The notes beneath the pieces were generated by a model, which was not told the DNA's origin, did not search any database, and worked only from the letters and a program-made list of their open reading frames with translations. A program made the position numbers and the translations under genes. DNA of 64,000 nucleotides from the NCBI RefSeq assembly GCF_050107715.1, contig NZ_JBNILN010000004.1, positions 248,001-312,000 on the forward strand, written 5' to 3'. This document shows positions 53,050 to 61,989 of the stretch, piece by piece; positions within the stretch are counted from its first letter, which is position 1, and each line of letters begins with the position of its first letter. The stretch is from Metabacillus_B sp050107715 (lineage in GTDB: Bacteria; Bacillota; Bacilli; Bacillales; Bacillaceae).

Positions 53050-53085
53050 CAAAACAAAAAAAAACCCTGTGCAGCACAGGATTTT
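53050..53085 (-). terminator. Terminator of bshC
   Basis: Minus strand CCTGTG-CTG-CACAGG hairpin, followed by GTTTTTTTTTG. It lies 18 bp after the bshC stop and separates it from mraZ. Confidence 0.85.
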
Positions 53086-53098
53086 TAAAAAATTTACG

Positions 53099-54721
53099 TT
53101 ATAATTTGACAACCTTATGTTGATTATTAAAAGAATATGACAAACCCGAAAGATTTTGCGTGAATTGACTCCCATACTTGTTTAAATAGTAATAAATGTT
53201 CCAGATTCTTTCCTGCGGAAGTCCTTCAGGTAAAATAGAGCGTTCTGCCCTGTCAAATTTCGATAAAATGTGATGGTGTTTCTGCTCTATATTTTTCTTT
53301 GTTTCTTTTCGAAGCAGGTCCATTTGCCTAACAATAAATTGAATGTTTTTATTTGTGTAACTTTCCATCACTGAAAACTCTGAAATAATCCGTTCTGACA
53401 GGCCACTGTGAATCTCTCTCGTGCGCTGAATCGCATCCTCTGCAAGTGAATCGATGTCAAGCTCCTGGTGTTCCTCCATCCACTTCTGTTTTTTCTCTTT
53501 CCAGTCAGCTTGTAAGGCTTCTTCCAATTCCATGTGCAATTGTTTAAGGTCTGACTCTATAGACCGTTCCAGAATGGTAATATTGAGCCTCGGGATGACC
53601 GGCGGCATCTTCAAACCCATTGTTTGGAATGCCTTTTTTAACTCCGCCCAGTAGGATATTTCTCCCGGACCGGCAATAAAAGCCAGTGTTGGGAGGATCA
53701 TTTCCTGCATGATGGGCCTTGTCACAACATTGTTGCTGAATTTTTCCGGATATGCGGCTGCTTCGTCCATTAATTCCTGATCGGTAAAAGACAGCCTGCC
53801 TTCCTTATCCGTAAATCCGCCCGCTTCCGCTCTATGCAGCAATACGCGTTCTCCGTCCAATTCATAGAAAAGATTTGAACTTTCCAAGGCCGTTTCAATA
53901 ATCGGGGAAAAACCATGAGACCGAATCAGCTGCTGCTGATGTAAAACCGCCCGTGCAATCTCATCATTTTTCCGGATTAGCGTCTGGAAATATTCTGTTT
54001 CAAATTCCCGGAGGCTACGGTCTGCAGATTGAATCAGAACAAGTCCCTCAGAGCCGAACAAATCCATAATAAGCCATTCGAAAAATTCTGTATAAGTGGA
54101 GGATTTATCCAGGAATGCGGTTAATTTGTTCAACAGCCCTTTCGTATACTGCGTTTCCCCATAAGATTGAATGACTTCTTCTACCCATCTTTTACAGGCA
54201 GTATGGTCGAGCTCTGCAAATGCGACTGATCTCTTGTCAGTTATCCTCTGGCTGACTGCCTTCTTTTTAATGCGGTTATTCTTTTGTATATAGACATGAT
54301 TGATTTCATCAAAATCGTGATCTTCCCCCGCGATCCAGAATACGGGTATCACGGGTGTCCCAAGTTTTTCCTCCTGCTGCCGGGCGAGGGTCAAAATAGA
54401 AATCACTTTATGGATGGTGTAAAGGGGGCCTGTAAGCAGTCCTGCCTGCTGGCCGCCCACCACTACTGTGCTCTGGCTGTCGAGCAGCCTTTCGATGTTA
54501 TGCATAGCCGCAGGTGCCTGGAATTTTTCATTGTACGTTTTCAGACAGGAAAACAGCTCTTTTCTGTTAAAAGAACCGCTAAGCAGATCGCTGTGCCGTT
54601 TTCTATAAACATCTTCCTGGTGGATGTCATAATCAAAGTATGTATAACTATCTAGCTTTTTTTCAAGCAGTGCACTGACAAACGGATTCGCCGATTGCAG
54701 GGAGAACTCAGATATCTCCAT
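53099..54721 (-). CDS. bshC: Bacillithiol synthase (cysteine-adding enzyme)
   Basis: Adds cysteine to glucosaminyl-malate, the last step of bacillithiol synthesis. The 540-residue protein matches the BshC/YllA family: ATVVVGGQQAGLLTGPLYTIHKVISIL-type STVVVGGQQAGLLTGPLYT near the start, PVFWIAGEDHDFDEINH, and a long coiled-coil C-terminal part. ATG 54721 (MEISEFSL) follows AAAGGAAG. Between mraZ and panE, as in B. subtilis. Confidence 0.95.
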   Translation of the reverse strand: MEISEFSLQSANPFVSALLEKKLDSYTYFDYDIHQEDVYRKRHSDLLSGSFNRKELFSCLKTYNEKFQAPAAMHNIERLLDSQSTVVVGGQQAGLLTGPLYTIHKVISILTLARQQEEKLGTPVIPVFWIAGEDHDFDEINHVYIQKNNRIKKKAVSQRITDKRSVAFAELDHTACKRWVEEVIQSYGETQYTKGLLNKLTAFLDKSSTYTEFFEWLIMDLFGSEGLVLIQSADRSLREFETEYFQTLIRKNDEIARAVLHQQQLIRSHGFSPIIETALESSNLFYELDGERVLLHRAEAGGFTDKEGRLSFTDQELMDEAAAYPEKFSNNVVTRPIMQEMILPTLAFIAGPGEISYWAELKKAFQTMGLKMPPVIPRLNITILERSIESDLKQLHMELEEALQADWKEKKQKWMEEHQELDIDSLAEDAIQRTREIHSGLSERIISEFSVMESYTNKNIQFIVRQMDLLRKETKKNIEQKHHHILSKFDRAERSILPEGLPQERIWNIYYYLNKYGSQFTQNLSGLSYSFNNQHKVVKL

Positions 54722-54812
54722 GATGTACTTCCTTTCTCGGTTAAAAATGCATTCCGTCAAAAAGTATAGCACTTCTTGAAGGCTTTGTTAAAAAATACGT
54801 CTCACCAGTCCT

Positions 54813-55199
54813 TTAGTAAAACTCTCTGACCGCAAATAATCCGGCGCCATAAAAAAACAGCAATGGGGACGCAAGAAAATAAACAAGAAAGGACAGCCTC
54901 CACATTTTTTTAAATGCCCGCCCCGGTCTTTTCCACCCTGAAAAGGCGAAAAACAGAGTGAATAGGAAGCTCCACCCTATAAATGTCCAAAATAGATACA
55001 TGGAAGGTTCAATCCTCCAGATGGTGATTACTTTAATATAAACTGAGAAGAAAAAAATCATTACACTTACGTCTGCTGCAGCGAGAACCGCCTTTTTCCC
55101 TTTTCCTGTAATCGTTTTGAACGCGGCTATAAGCATGACCAGGCATAGTACCGGTACTATTGCGGCCGCGCCAAGCAAAACTGAGATAACTCCAGCCAA
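54813..55199 (-). CDS. DUF3397 family membrane protein
   Basis: A 128-residue protein with four hydrophobic segments and basic loops (GWKRPGRAFKKMWR), fitting DUF3397. The start is TTG 55199 with GGAGG 7 nt upstream, 17 bp after panE; the longer frame to 55346 is a panE shadow. Its function is unknown. Proteins of this family usually lie between panE and bshC in Bacillaceae, as here. Confidence 0.82.
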   Translation of the reverse strand: MAGVISVLLGAAAIVPVLCLVMLIAAFKTITGKGKKAVLAAADVSVMIFFFSVYIKVITIWRIEPSMYLFWTFIGWSFLFTLFFAFSGWKRPGRAFKKMWRLSFLVYFLASPLLFFYGAGLFAVREFY

Positions 55200-55215
55200 A
55201 TGATTGTCCTCCGTT

Positions 55216-56097
55216 TCACATACTTTCCATTCCTTTAATCGCTTTATATGTAAAATCAAGAATGGGCGCCTGCACCCTTTTTTTAGCTGCCTCTTCCAAT
55301 AGAAAGCCCGCAATGCCTTCAATTTCTGTCTTTCTCCCATTGGCAAGGTCCTGAAGCATGGAGGATGTATTATCAGATGTCATGCTGCACACTTTCTGTA
55401 CGTTCTCCCATTGTTTCGTTTTATCGGGGAGCTCCAAAATTTCAAAGGCCTCATTGAAGACTTTTTTTAACAAATGTAAATAGTGGGGGTTGTCTATAAG
55501 CTCTCCGTTCCGGACCTTTAACAGTCCCGTTAATGGATTTACACAAGCGTTTACAAGCAGCTTTTCAGCAAGGACAATATACCAGTCAGGGGCGAGGAGA
55601 AAAGGGAAATCTTCCGTTCCCAGTGATTGTATAAGTCCCTCATCATGTGCTGCCCCTTCTGCAGAAAAAGCGGAGTAAACGGTTCCGCCGCTCCCGTTGT
55701 GTCTCACTTCGTTTAAAGAGCGTTTAAACGCACCGTGACTGACTGAACCCGTATACAAATTATGCCCTCTCAGCTCTGATAAACTATGGATATGTCCCAT
55801 TCCATTCTGCAGGAATAGAAGGGTCTTCGGATGTGAAGGAGAAAGATTTTCCAGTACAGAAGGCAGCTGAAACTGTTTGACCGTCAAAATCAGAAGCTCC
55901 TCCTTGTAATGCCTGGAGGCTGTTGCGCCCGGGAAGCTTTGAAGCGGGGCACTCCCTTTCAGCAGCGTGATTCCGTTTTCCCTTATAGCGGCTGCTTGTT
56001 CCTCTGTGTTTGTATAGATTGTGATGCAGTGGGTGCGGCTCAGGTAGGCAGCAAAAAGCAAACCGATGGCTCCGCCGCCGATAACTCCAGCGTTCAT
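55216..56097 (-). CDS. panE: 2-dehydropantoate 2-reductase
   Basis: NADPH-dependent reduction of ketopantoate to pantoate for coenzyme A. N-terminal Rossmann motif VIGGGAIGLLFAAYL (residues 4-18); the C-terminal domain has KLLVNACVNPLTGLLKVRNGEL with the catalytic lysine, and TSSMLQDLANGRKTEIEGIAG. Length is 293 residues. ATG 56097 follows GAGGAGG. In B. subtilis this locus is ylbQ. Confidence 0.94.
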   Translation of the reverse strand: MNAGVIGGGAIGLLFAAYLSRTHCITIYTNTEEQAAAIRENGITLLKGSAPLQSFPGATASRHYKEELLILTVKQFQLPSVLENLSPSHPKTLLFLQNGMGHIHSLSELRGHNLYTGSVSHGAFKRSLNEVRHNGSGGTVYSAFSAEGAAHDEGLIQSLGTEDFPFLLAPDWYIVLAEKLLVNACVNPLTGLLKVRNGELIDNPHYLHLLKKVFNEAFEILELPDKTKQWENVQKVCSMTSDNTSSMLQDLANGRKTEIEGIAGFLLEEAAKKRVQAPILDFTYKAIKGMESM

Positions 56098-56172
56098 GAA
56101 AACACGCCTCCTCTTTATTTCCCTTATCATACCAAATATTGGCGCTGCAAAACATCTGTTTGGGAAACGAAA

Positions 56173-56221
56173 ATAAAAAAATGACTCCATCTGTGCATTA
56201 CCATGCAGGATTGGAGTCATT
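56173..56221 (-). terminator. Terminator of the acyl-CoA carboxylase operon
   Basis: Minus strand AATGACTCCA and TGGAGTCATT form a 10-bp stem with an inner TGCAT and ATGCA stem, followed by TTTTTTATTTT. It separates the carboxylase genes from panE. Confidence 0.9.
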
Positions 56222-56227
56222 ATTAGA

Positions 56228-57766
56228 TCATACGGGATAGACGGGATGTTTTCTATAAGGGAGTGCTTCTTCTTTCGATTCATATTGACTAAACCGGATG
56301 ACCAATTCATTTCGGAGATCGTCCGCCCCGACGATATGATCGATAATCATCTCTGAAGCAAGCCGGTAAATGTCAATGTGCTCCTTATATTCCTGCTGTT
56401 TCTCAAGCACATAATTCATTCGTTCCTTCGGGTCTTCTATTTCATTAATTTTATTTGAGTATACAGCGTTAACTGCCGCCTCCGGGCCCATCACCGCAAT
56501 TTGAGCAGATGGAAGAGCGATGCAGCAATCCGGCTCGAATGCAGGTCCTGACATAGCATACAGCCCCGCTCCATAAGCCTTTCGGATAATAACCGAAATC
56601 CTCGGCACAGTGGCTGAGCTCATCGCAGCGATCATTTTAGCTCCATGCCGGATGATACCCGCTCTTTCCACTTTCGTCCCGATCATAAATCCGGGTACAT
56701 CCGCCAGGAAAAGGAGCGGGATATTAAAAGCATCACACAGGGTTACGAATTTTGCCGCCTTATCGGCAGAATCCACAAACAGGACTCCGCCTTTTACCCT
56801 CGGCTGATTGGCTACAACTCCTACAGTCTTCCCATCTATTCTCGCCAATCCGGTTATGAGCTCCTGGGCAAATAGCTTTTTGATTTCAAAGAAACTGCCT
56901 CCGTCAATCAGCGTATCGATTGCTTCATACATATTGAAAGGCGCATTCTGATTCTCAGGAACAATAGCAGAAAGAGCTTTTTCAGAGACCGGGGCAGCCG
57001 GCTCTTTGCCTGATGGCTTATGCTTGAAATTTCCGGGAAAATAGGTCATATATGTGCGGGCTTCGGCTATGGCTTCCTCCTCTGTAGATACAAGTACATC
57101 TCCGCATCCGCTGACGCTGCAATGCATCCGCGCTCCGCCCATTTCTTCAAGCGACACCTTCTCGCCTATGACCTTCTCGGCCATCCGGGGAGACCCTAAA
57201 TACATGGAGGCATTTCCTTCCACCATGATGACGATATCGCAGAAAGCAGGAATGTATGCCCCACCTGCGGCCGACGGTCCAAAAAGGAGACATACCTGAG
57301 GGATCATTCCTGACAGCCGGACCTGATTATGAAAGATTCTGCCAGCTCCCCTTCGGTTTGGAAACATATCGAGCTGATTGGTAATCCTTGCACCGGCGGA
57401 ATCAACTAAATATAGAAGAGGCACCATTAATTTTTCTGCCGTTTCCTGAATTCGGATAATCTTTTCAACGGTCCGCGCACCCCAGGAGCCAGCTTTAACC
57501 GTTGAGTCATTCGCCATCACACAAACGGTTTGGCCATGAACCTTGCCAATAGCCGTTACGACGCCATCTGCCGGAAGGTCTCCGGCAAGATGGTTGGCGA
57601 ATTTCCCATCCTCCGTATACTGCCCGTTATCAAACAGCTGTTTTAAGCGGTCCCGGACGAAAAGCTTCCCCTGCTGCCGTGATTTTTCGTGGTATTTAGG
57701 ATGGCCGCCAGCCTCAGCTTCCGCAATCTTTTCCTTCAGCTGTCCATCCAGTTCCATCATCTTCAT
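56228..57766 (-). CDS. Acyl-CoA carboxylase, carboxyltransferase subunit
   Basis: Transfers CO2 from carboxybiotin to an acyl-CoA (propionyl-, methylcrotonyl- or acetyl-CoA type). The 512-residue protein has both crotonase-like halves: N-terminal DSAGARITNQLDMFPNRRGAGRIFHNQVRLSG and GPSAAGGAYIPAFCDIVIMVEG; C-terminal VPGFMIGTKVERAGIIRHGAKMI and KAYGAGLYAMSG. The length and cluster match B. subtilis YngE, but the substrate cannot be read from sequence. ATG 57766 follows AAAGGGGG. Confidence 0.9.
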   Translation of the reverse strand: MKMMELDGQLKEKIAEAEAGGHPKYHEKSRQQGKLFVRDRLKQLFDNGQYTEDGKFANHLAGDLPADGVVTAIGKVHGQTVCVMANDSTVKAGSWGARTVEKIIRIQETAEKLMVPLLYLVDSAGARITNQLDMFPNRRGAGRIFHNQVRLSGMIPQVCLLFGPSAAGGAYIPAFCDIVIMVEGNASMYLGSPRMAEKVIGEKVSLEEMGGARMHCSVSGCGDVLVSTEEEAIAEARTYMTYFPGNFKHKPSGKEPAAPVSEKALSAIVPENQNAPFNMYEAIDTLIDGGSFFEIKKLFAQELITGLARIDGKTVGVVANQPRVKGGVLFVDSADKAAKFVTLCDAFNIPLLFLADVPGFMIGTKVERAGIIRHGAKMIAAMSSATVPRISVIIRKAYGAGLYAMSGPAFEPDCCIALPSAQIAVMGPEAAVNAVYSNKINEIEDPKERMNYVLEKQQEYKEHIDIYRLASEMIIDHIVGADDLRNELVIRFSQYESKEEALPYRKHPVYPV

Positions 57767-57779
57767 TAATGATCCCCCT

Positions 57780-57995
57780 TTAATCCTCCAAAATGACGAG
57801 GACGTCCCCTTCATTTACGAAATCTCCTGTTTGAACCTTTACTTCTTTTACTTTACCTGTAAAAGTGGATTCAATCGGTATTTCCATCTTCATGGATTCA
57901 AGCATTAATAAATCCTGCCCGGTATTGACAGAGGCACCCGATTCTACTAACACATTCAGTACAGTACCCGCCATGCTTGCTGTAACTTCTTTCAT
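57780..57995 (-). CDS. Biotinyl domain protein (biotin carboxyl carrier)
   Basis: A stand-alone 71-residue biotin carrier with Lys36 in ESMKM as the biotin attachment site and the usual flat beta-barrel pattern. ATG 57995 (MKEVTAS) has AAGGA 9 nt upstream; a TTG two codons earlier is possible. It sits between the carboxylase and carboxyltransferase genes and should carry CO2 between them. The very short free carrier resembles the YngHB type. Confidence 0.9.
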   Translation of the reverse strand: MKEVTASMAGTVLNVLVESGASVNTGQDLLMLESMKMEIPIESTFTGKVKEVKVQTGDFVNEGDVLVILED

Positions 57996-58008
57996 ATTCA
58001 ATCATCCT

Positions 58009-59349
58009 TTATCCGACTATTTTTGATTGCTGTAAATAGGAAGTATTGTATTGACCTGATTTAAATACGTCATCTTTTACAATTTTTGAAAAAAGCGGCA
58101 CATTAGATTTGACTCCCTCAATCCTAACGTTTTCAAATACCTCCGAGGCTTTTTCCAAAGCCTTATCCCGGTTTTCTCCATACACGACAGCTTTGGCAAT
58201 CAGCGGGTCATAAAAAGGAGTGATTTGATTCCCTTCTTCGTATGTGCGGTCAAGCACAAAATCTGCATGTTCAGGATATGTAAACGCATTCAGTTTTCCA
58301 GGAGAAGGGATAAACCTCACTGGGTCTTCAGCATAAATCCGGAACTCCAAAGCGTGGCCGAGCTTTCGGATTTCTGACTGGCTCAGCGGCAGCACCTTCC
58401 CATCAGCTGCCAGTATCTGCCACTTCACAAGGTCAAGACTGGTGATCATTTCAGTTACTCGGTGCTCCACCTGAAGGCGGGTATTCATTTCGAGAAAGTA
58501 AAACTGCTCCTTTTCATCCATGATAAACTCAACGGTTCCTGCATTTCTGTATCCAACGTGAAGGGCTGCTTTGACCGCTGCTCCGCAAATGTTCCTGCGC
58601 GTTTCTTCTGAAATGCTCGGAGAGGGCGCTTCCTCTATAACCTTTTGATTCCGCCGCTGAACGGAGCACTCCCGTTCAAATAAATGAACCGCATGTCCAT
58701 GATCATCCCCAAAAATCTGCACCTCAATATGACGGGACTCTGAAATATATTTTTCAAGAAAAACTTCATCATTTCCGAAATAAGCTTTCGCTCTTGTTTT
58801 AGCGGAGACAAAAACCTTTTCTAAATCTTCCCGGCTCTCAAGGAGCTGCATCCCGATGCCTCCGCCACCTCCGCTCGCCTTCAACATAACAGGGTATCCA
58901 ATCCGCTCAGCTATTACAGCCGCCTCATCCACTGTCCCAATCGCGAATCCGCTCCCTGGAACGACCGGTATTCCAGCCTCCTGCATCGTCTTTCTAGCTG
59001 TCACCTTGTCTCCCATTTTTTCAATTACTGAAGAAGGCGGACCGATAAATACAAGACCTCTCTGCTCCGTTTTCTTAACAAACTCACTATTCTCTGATAG
59101 AAAGCCATATCCTGGATGTATAGCGTCAGCCCCTTCTCTAACAGCAAGGTCCAATATGTCATCTGCGAGCAAATAGGACTTCGCAACTGGCGCTTCTCCT
59201 ATGCGGAATGAATAATCTGCGGCTTTTACATAAGGAAGGTCCTGATCCGCATCCGAGTAAATGGCAATGGTTTCAATCTGCATTTTTTGGCACGTTTCAA
59301 TAATTCTTGAAGCAATTTCCCCCCTGTTGGCAATCAAGATTTTTTTCAC
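58009..59349 (-). CDS. Biotin carboxylase subunit of acyl-CoA carboxylase
   Basis: ATP-dependent carboxylation of the biotinyl carrier. The 446-residue protein has KKILIANRGEIASRII at the start, the ATP-grasp glycine loop KASGGGGGIGM, ECSVQRRNQKVIEEAPSP and FLEMNTRLQVEH. Start GTG 59349 (VKKILIANRG) follows GGGGGTGGAGG; in-frame ATG 59367 is an alternative. First gene of the three-gene unit. A second copy of accC for fatty-acid synthesis is expected elsewhere. Confidence 0.92.
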   Translation of the reverse strand: MKKILIANRGEIASRIIETCQKMQIETIAIYSDADQDLPYVKAADYSFRIGEAPVAKSYLLADDILDLAVREGADAIHPGYGFLSENSEFVKKTEQRGLVFIGPPSSVIEKMGDKVTARKTMQEAGIPVVPGSGFAIGTVDEAAVIAERIGYPVMLKASGGGGGIGMQLLESREDLEKVFVSAKTRAKAYFGNDEVFLEKYISESRHIEVQIFGDDHGHAVHLFERECSVQRRNQKVIEEAPSPSISEETRRNICGAAVKAALHVGYRNAGTVEFIMDEKEQFYFLEMNTRLQVEHRVTEMITSLDLVKWQILAADGKVLPLSQSEIRKLGHALEFRIYAEDPVRFIPSPGKLNAFTYPEHADFVLDRTYEEGNQITPFYDPLIAKAVVYGENRDKALEKASEVFENVRIEGVKSNVPLFSKIVKDDVFKSGQYNTSYLQQSKIVG

Positions 59350-59494
59350 TACCTCCACCCCCTGCATTAATGGCTTAGTAAGGCCGGCACTGAATATCCA
59401 GCCAGTGTCCAGAGCATTCAGATCCTGCCCTGTATAAAAAAGCACATCTTCAATAATATGTTTCTACAATATAATGAAAACTCCTTTAAAAATT

Positions 59495-59508
59495 TGAAAG
59501 CGTTTTCG
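59495..59508. promoter_or_regulatory. cre-like site (CcpA)
   Basis: TGAAAGCGTTTTCG matches the catabolite-responsive element TGAAANCGNTTTCA except at the last base. It lies upstream of both the carboxylase operon (146 bp) and the ylbP promoter (7 bp), so either or both could be controlled by CcpA. Confidence 0.65.
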
Positions 59509-59515
59509 TTTCATT

Positions 59516-59543
59516 TTGAAATCCTTTGCTCCCATGCTATAAT
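59516..59543 (+). promoter_or_regulatory. SigA-type promoter of ylbP
   Basis: TTGAAA, 16-bp spacer, TATAAT, about 60 bp before the ylbP start. Confidence 0.8.
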
Positions 59544-59603
59544 AAGAGTAGTCGGTAAATTTAAAATTTTGCTGCTTTTCATCTGCATCAAGGGGGAAAA
59601 AAC

Positions 59604-60080
59604 ATGCATAAGGTGGAACGCCTTGTCATTAACTACAAAACACTTGAAGAATTTAAAAGGTTTAAAGAATACGGACTTCAGGAGCTTTCCATGCTCGAGG
59701 AACTGGAAGGAAACATGATTGAAAATGACAGCGATTCTCCTTTTTACGGAATCTACTTTGGAGAAAAACTAGTTGCAAGGATGAGCTTGTACAAAGTGGA
59801 TAAAAAATTCGACCAGTACTTTACTCCACAGCAAGACTACCTTGAGCTTTGGAAGCTTGAAGTTCTGCCTGACTATCAGCGGGCGGGATACGGCCAATCC
59901 CTGGTAGAGTTTGCGAAATCCTTTAAGCTTCCAATAAAAACGAACCCAAGAGTTAAGTCAGCCGACTTTTGGAGCAAGATGGACTTTGAGGCAGTTAAGT
60001 ATGATATGGACCGTGATAAGGGAGAAAATCCGCTGCTCTGGTCACCGGACTCCTCTCATCATTCCTCAGAATCAGCCTAA
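59604..60080 (+). CDS. ylbP: GNAT-family N-acetyltransferase YlbP
   Basis: A 158-residue predicted acetyl-CoA-dependent N-acetyltransferase. The acetyl-CoA loop region is ELWKLEVLPDYQRAGYGQSLVEFA (Q-x-x-G-x-G pattern at QRAGYG). The substrate is unknown. AAGGGGG precedes ATG 59604. Lies opposite to its neighbours, as in B. subtilis, with its own promoter and terminator. Confidence 0.9.
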   Translation: MHKVERLVINYKTLEEFKRFKEYGLQELSMLEELEGNMIENDSDSPFYGIYFGEKLVARMSLYKVDKKFDQYFTPQQDYLELWKLEVLPDYQRAGYGQSLVEFAKSFKLPIKTNPRVKSADFWSKMDFEAVKYDMDRDKGENPLLWSPDSSHHSSESA

Positions 60081-60085
60081 AGAGA

Positions 60086-60117
60086 AAAGGACCGCGCCCA
60101 TTCAGCGGTCCTTTTTT
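60086..60117 (+). terminator. Terminator of ylbP
   Basis: AAAGGACCGC and GCGGTCCTTT form a 10-bp stem around GCCCATTCA, followed by TTT. Confidence 0.92.
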
Positions 60118-60228
60118 GATCTTCTCGCATCCATTATTTTAGAATCAGGTACAGCGGCCTGCATCAGGCGGAGGGGCGCCAAGCTCCACCCTTTTCTACA
60201 TGACGGCTGCCCTCCGCTCTTTAAGACG

Positions 60229-60831
60229 TTACTTTTCAATACGCTCAAGGTTTCCGTTCCGGTCCATTTGAAACTTTACTTTGCGGTTCCTTTCGTCCTC
60301 ATGCGACAGAGCCATCTTCCTTGCTCGATCCATAATTTCAATCAAAGAATGATAGTCTTCTTCCACAAGCTCGAGCTGACTTTGCAGCAGCTGCTTTTCT
60401 TTCTCAAGCTCTTCCACTCTGCTGCGTAATTGATTCATTTCAGCGGAAAGCTCCTCGTTTTTCTCTTTTAAATCAACAATATTGCCTGATTCGTCATAAG
60501 CTTCCAGAAACTTTACTACTTCTTTTATGGTAAGATTGCTTTTCTCGGCAGGAGACCTGAAAATCTCTGTTTTACTCTCTTCAGGCACAGGCTCTATCTT
60601 TACCCTCGCCTCCTTGCGCTGTTTCTTGGCTAAATCGATCCCTGACTTATATTGCTTTCTTACGTGTGAATTCCAGCGGAAACCGCACGCAGCTGCTGTC
60701 CTTGTTAAATGTCTGCCCACTTCCTCAAAAGCAGCGAGCTGCGTTCCACCATCCCGGATTTGACGAAGCACAACCTCTGCAAGCAGCAAATCCTCATCCC
60801 TGGTCCACGCATCCTGTCTTGTAGCTGTCAT
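60229..60831 (-). CDS. gerR: Sporulation transcription regulator YlbO (GerR, RsfA family)
   Basis: A Myb/SANT-like DNA-binding protein of 200 residues. The N-terminal domain (about 1-55) has RQDAWTRDEDLLLAEVVLRQIRDGG and AACGFRWNSHVRKQY, the RsfA-family signature; residues 100-165 form a coiled-coil. In B. subtilis YlbO/GerR is made under SigE and adjusts mother-cell genes. ATG 60831 follows GGGAGGG; a frame from 60864 is rejected. Confidence 0.9.
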   Translation of the reverse strand: MTATRQDAWTRDEDLLLAEVVLRQIRDGGTQLAAFEEVGRHLTRTAAACGFRWNSHVRKQYKSGIDLAKKQRKEARVKIEPVPEESKTEIFRSPAEKSNLTIKEVVKFLEAYDESGNIVDLKEKNEELSAEMNQLRSRVEELEKEKQLLQSQLELVEEDYHSLIEIMDRARKMALSHEDERNRKVKFQMDRNGNLERIEK

Positions 60832-61066
60832 CCCAATCCCTCCCACCATGTTTTTACTAATCATATGCTACTGGTAGAATTGATAGACTATGTACAAAAA
60901 CAAAAGCGGATGGTGTCTGCTTCAGAGATGACCGGAGAGAATCGATTGACTCCTTCCTATAGAATGATGCCGAAAGGCTGGTATCCATAAAGTTCAGCCG
61001 GTTTCCTGCTGCTGACCCAATATGTATTCCGGATAGCGTAATGCGTTCTCCTGATCATGCATCCAG

Positions 61067-61834
61067 TTAGGATTTCTTGAAAAACCGGTCTACTGCCAGA
61101 TGGTGCTCTTCTTTCTCCCATAATCGAGCACACCCTTTTATCTCCTTTTCCATCCTCTCCCATAGTAAGCTTTGCATGAGCTTATTCACTGAAATCCCTT
61201 TATAGGCACGTCCGACAGCCGGATTATCCGGAAGAGACTGCTGAATGATTTTCATCCCCTCTTCCCTGTACTTTGACGCCGGAACGATATGATTAATCCA
61301 TCCGCCTGCTTTACATTCTTCAGCACTATATATCCGCGACGAACAAAACACTTCCAATGCGGCAGCTGACGGAACTCTTTCCATTAATAGTGATGCTCCT
61401 CCCCAGCCGGTTGTAATGGATAAGGTTCCTTGAATAAAGCCCATTTTTACTCCAGCCTTTGCAATCCTGGTATCCGCAGCCATGGCCAGCTCACAGCCTC
61501 CCCCAACAGATGAACCATTAATCAGAGCGAAAACGGGAGCCGGAAAAACCGCAAACCGGTACAGTATTTCCCCCATGCGATGAAGCATCCCATAGGCGTC
61601 CCTCTCTGTTTTTAAGCCGTGGAAGGCAGAAAGATCACCTCCCGAGCAAAAGGCATCCTCTCCATCTCCGGTAAGGACCAGTGCACGTATGTCCTCCCTG
61701 TGCTCATACTGATGTAAAAACATCTCCAGCTCAGTCATTACATCAAAATCGACAGCGTTCCTTTTTTCAGGACGATTCAGCCTGATTTCAACGATTCCAT
61801 TTCCCGCTTCTGTAATTATCACCTTTTCTCCCAT
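61067..61834 (-). CDS. Enoyl-CoA hydratase/isomerase family protein
   Basis: A crotonase-fold protein of 255 residues. The oxyanion-hole segments are FCSGGDLSAF and NGSSVGGGCELAMAADTRIA, but the usual catalytic glutamate regions cannot be assigned with certainty: SITTGWGGASLLMERV has no Glu where hydratases carry the second one. It might be an isomerase or a substrate-specific variant. It sits between rpmF and gerR; B. subtilis has no such gene there. Confidence 0.87.
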   Translation of the reverse strand: MGEKVIITEAGNGIVEIRLNRPEKRNAVDFDVMTELEMFLHQYEHREDIRALVLTGDGEDAFCSGGDLSAFHGLKTERDAYGMLHRMGEILYRFAVFPAPVFALINGSSVGGGCELAMAADTRIAKAGVKMGFIQGTLSITTGWGGASLLMERVPSAAALEVFCSSRIYSAEECKAGGWINHIVPASKYREEGMKIIQQSLPDNPAVGRAYKGISVNKLMQSLLWERMEKEIKGCARLWEKEEHHLAVDRFFKKS

Positions 61835-61938
61835 ATCCCATCACCCCGTTTTTCAGATGAAACCATTATATCACGGTGATTTGAAGGGGCTTTCATTAAG
61901 GTGCGATTTTTTTCGATGCCCAATCCCCGGCACAAACC

Positions 61939-61981
61939 ACAAAAAACCCGCTAAGAAGCAGCAGCTTCCAGCGGGTTTTTT
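61939..61981 (-). terminator. Terminator of the ylbN-rpmF transcript
   Basis: Minus strand AACCCGCT and AGCGGGTT stems with further pairing of GAAGC and GCTTC inside, followed by TTTTGTGG. The plus strand also ends in TTTTTTT. Confidence 0.88.
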
Positions 61982-61989
61982 TACGAATC

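Noticed and set aside
60168..60217. Inverted repeat GCGGAGGG and CCCTCCGC downstream of gerR
   Set aside because: Loop of about 34 nt and no thymine run; not convincing as a terminator, and no second copy was found to make it a repeat family.
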